Below are positions 62,105 through 64,000 of a DNA stretch of 64,000 bases, piece after piece (within the stretch, counting starts at the first letter, position 1; each line of letters starts with the position of its first letter). The position numbers and the translations under genes were made by a program. This stretch comes from Ooceraea biroi (Eukaryota > Arthropoda > Insecta > Hymenoptera > Formicidae), in NCBI RefSeq assembly GCF_003672135.1, contig NC_039510.1:8680001-8744000 (forward strand), read 5' to 3'. Under the pieces are notes generated by a model. That model had not been told where the DNA came from, did no database searches, and saw nothing but the letters and a program-made list of their open reading frames with translations.

Positions 62105-64000
62105 GTGAGTCGAGACATATATCACTCTGGTTAAGGGATCCAACTCGATGAAGAATGGCTTTGGCTGTCTCCGAGGCCGATTCGTACATACGAGTTTCTC
62201 AATTAGTTATGACCGAACAGCACCGCCGATCAAAGCAATTTTGTTAATTGTTCGATTAATAAACTTAACGCATAATCGCTGAATAACTAATAAGAGTACT
62301 CTTGTGCGCGATACTTGCTGAGTTCGTAGCAGCGAACTCTCCTTCTGGTACTCAAGTCTCCTTCTGGCAAATTCAAGAGATTTCTCGCGAGATTGGTTGC
62401 CTGCGGTAAAAATACGTGTTTACATCCGTAGCTATAATTCTACCCCAAGGTGAATGCATCTCCCATCCGCGGTTTCACTGCGATAAAAACAGAAAAGCAT
62501 TCCGGTGCCCTCGCTTGTACCGCGTTGCCCTTTGCCTTACATTAAACCTCGGGCTCGGTTTCTACTCGGCTTGGTTTCCATCCCATTGACTCCGGCAGCC
62601 CAAGCCCACCCTCGTGTCAGGTAAACAGGGCGAGAAACTTGCAAAGTATCCGCCAAGAGTTCCAAAGTCAGCTCCAAGAAAGGCTTTTAGGTACTCGTTC
62701 GTGAAATCGAGCTCGAAACTTACGTATACGGGACGTATTTCTCACCCGAAGAATTTCTCGAGCAGAACCGAAAGATGGATCATGATGGTCTCCCGATTCG
62801 GTTATACCGCAGCGCGTACCATCCTTTTTCCTGGATGAGCGAGTATATTCGAGTTACGTAGAATGCACAAGTGTGTGAAAGTTTCTCAAATAAGTGTTGC
62901 GCGTTGCGTGTCATGAGTGTAAAGTGTATGGTTTATTATCTTGACTTTGTGAAAAAGTTTAAATTGGATTCGTTAAGATTGCACTACGCGGATTAAACGA
63001 GATCTACTCTATAACGAGCAATGTGCTTGATGAATTCTTAACGGATTTCTCGTCACCGAGAAAACTATATGTAGCCTCTGAGCGCATTGCAATTATACTT
63101 ATATCTGAGCATGCCATATGTAATTTCTGCTTGATATAACAATATAAAAATTACGATTATGATAGAAGAAAAGAATATATTGAATCTATAATAAAAGTAT
63201 GTTAGAACAATAAAAGTATATTATGTTTACGACGGTACGTATATCAACTGCTTCGACGAAAATATTTCTTTATTCACGCACGAGTTAGCAAACTGATAAA
63301 AAGAGATTCGTTTCGAATTCGTTCGACCATATTCGGCACCAATGAAACCGCACTTGGCACACCGGTCACCGGAAGATCCGTACAGCTATGTGAGGGTGTA
63401 GGTGGGCGGATTCTGCATAAGAGGAGCGTCGAGCAAACAGCGTCGAAATATAAATAGCTCCGTACGAAAGCTGGAAGGAGACCGAAGGGAGACGATCGAG
63501 GCCCCCCCGCGGTGACTGAACTTGTACATCGAACCGCGTTGGTAAATTCGCGGTTGTGTTAAGCGAGCCGGTTAGCCGTGGCGGGGCCGAAGGGCGGCTG
63601 GGGGACGCTGGAAGGGTCGCTGAGCAGTTAAAGCGCGCATAAATTGCAATGTTAATGTTGCCGGCGATACATAAACATGTTGCACGTCGGTCGAATTGCG
63701 GTGTCCGCGCGTGCTGCACACCCTCTAGATGCTTGCCCGCGTGCGTGTGTACATGCATGCATGCGAGAGGGTGCATATGGTGTGGACGGGGACGTTTGGT
63801 AAGCCTACGTGAACGTAGGCGCGTGCCTAGAACGAGGAACGGCCATTGCCGTTTGCGAGTGGATCGCGTTGGTGTTGCGTAATTGCAGGGCAACGCGAAA
63901 GCGTTGCACGTACACAAGCACGTGTGTGTGTGAAGTCGAAACGACAGGATAGGTAATTGTACATATGCGTCATCCGGGGAGGGATGTGTGTGTCTGACGT
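62105..64000 (+). other. probable intron after the signal-peptide exon
   Basis: It begins with the GTGAGT donor. No following exon with acceptor and donor is recognised before the window ends. A CATG-rich run lies near 63751-63762. A minus-strand frame (63366-63917) has no motif and is not supported. Confidence 0.45.

Overview
The window looks like insect nuclear DNA, most likely from an ant or other hymenopteran. The pointers are long gene-free CpG-bearing spacer, THAP/P-type, DUF4817 mariner-type and Penelope-type transposon remains, and spliced eukaryotic gene structure with no prokaryotic features. The taxonomic call is inference from repeat content; no marker gene is present. Almost all of the 64 kb is non-coding. 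Only one host exon is well supported: a signal-peptide exon near the right end (CDS 62029-62104, + strand) with a good acceptor, Kozak start and donor. The rest may be intron or intergenic DNA.

Layout. 1-37959 is gene-free: a 119-bp palindromic MITE (5432-5550), three pairs of diverged local direct duplications (8.3/8.7 kb, 12.9/13.4 kb, 26.3/26.7 kb) and simple repeats, the largest a CT tract at 15.4 kb. 37960-43830 is a complete but dead P-type DNA transposon with 28-bp inverted ends and an 8-bp target duplication (7/8 match). Its THAP-domain transposase runs on the minus strand and can be followed exon by exon, with two nonsense codons, two small frameshifts and a MITE inserted in the last exon. 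Two TA-flanked elements sharing the terminus CAGGGTGTCC are nested in it: a 761-bp internally deleted DUF4817/mariner-like element and a 451-bp foldback MITE.

43831-50200 is gene-free, with GC-, GAC- and CGACG-type repeats and a candidate recursive splice site (49046/49047, + strand). 50261-50660 is the most unusual region: about ten short hairpins sharing a five-base loop (consensus T/G-C-A/G-C-T) whose stems differ but stay base-paired, i.e. they covary. The first seven lie roughly 20-40 bases apart. A hammerhead-ribozyme-like core sits in the middle. I know of no named family for it.

53140-54403 is a near-perfect palindrome, two 601-bp arms round a 62-bp spacer, made of two head-to-head 3' ends of a Penelope-like retroelement (GIY-YIG endonuclease remnant). 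The same premature stop is present in both arms. 54404-61976 is gene-free with a G-rich low-complexity block at 55.5-55.9 kb. The signal-peptide exon and 1.9 kb of apparent intron end the window.
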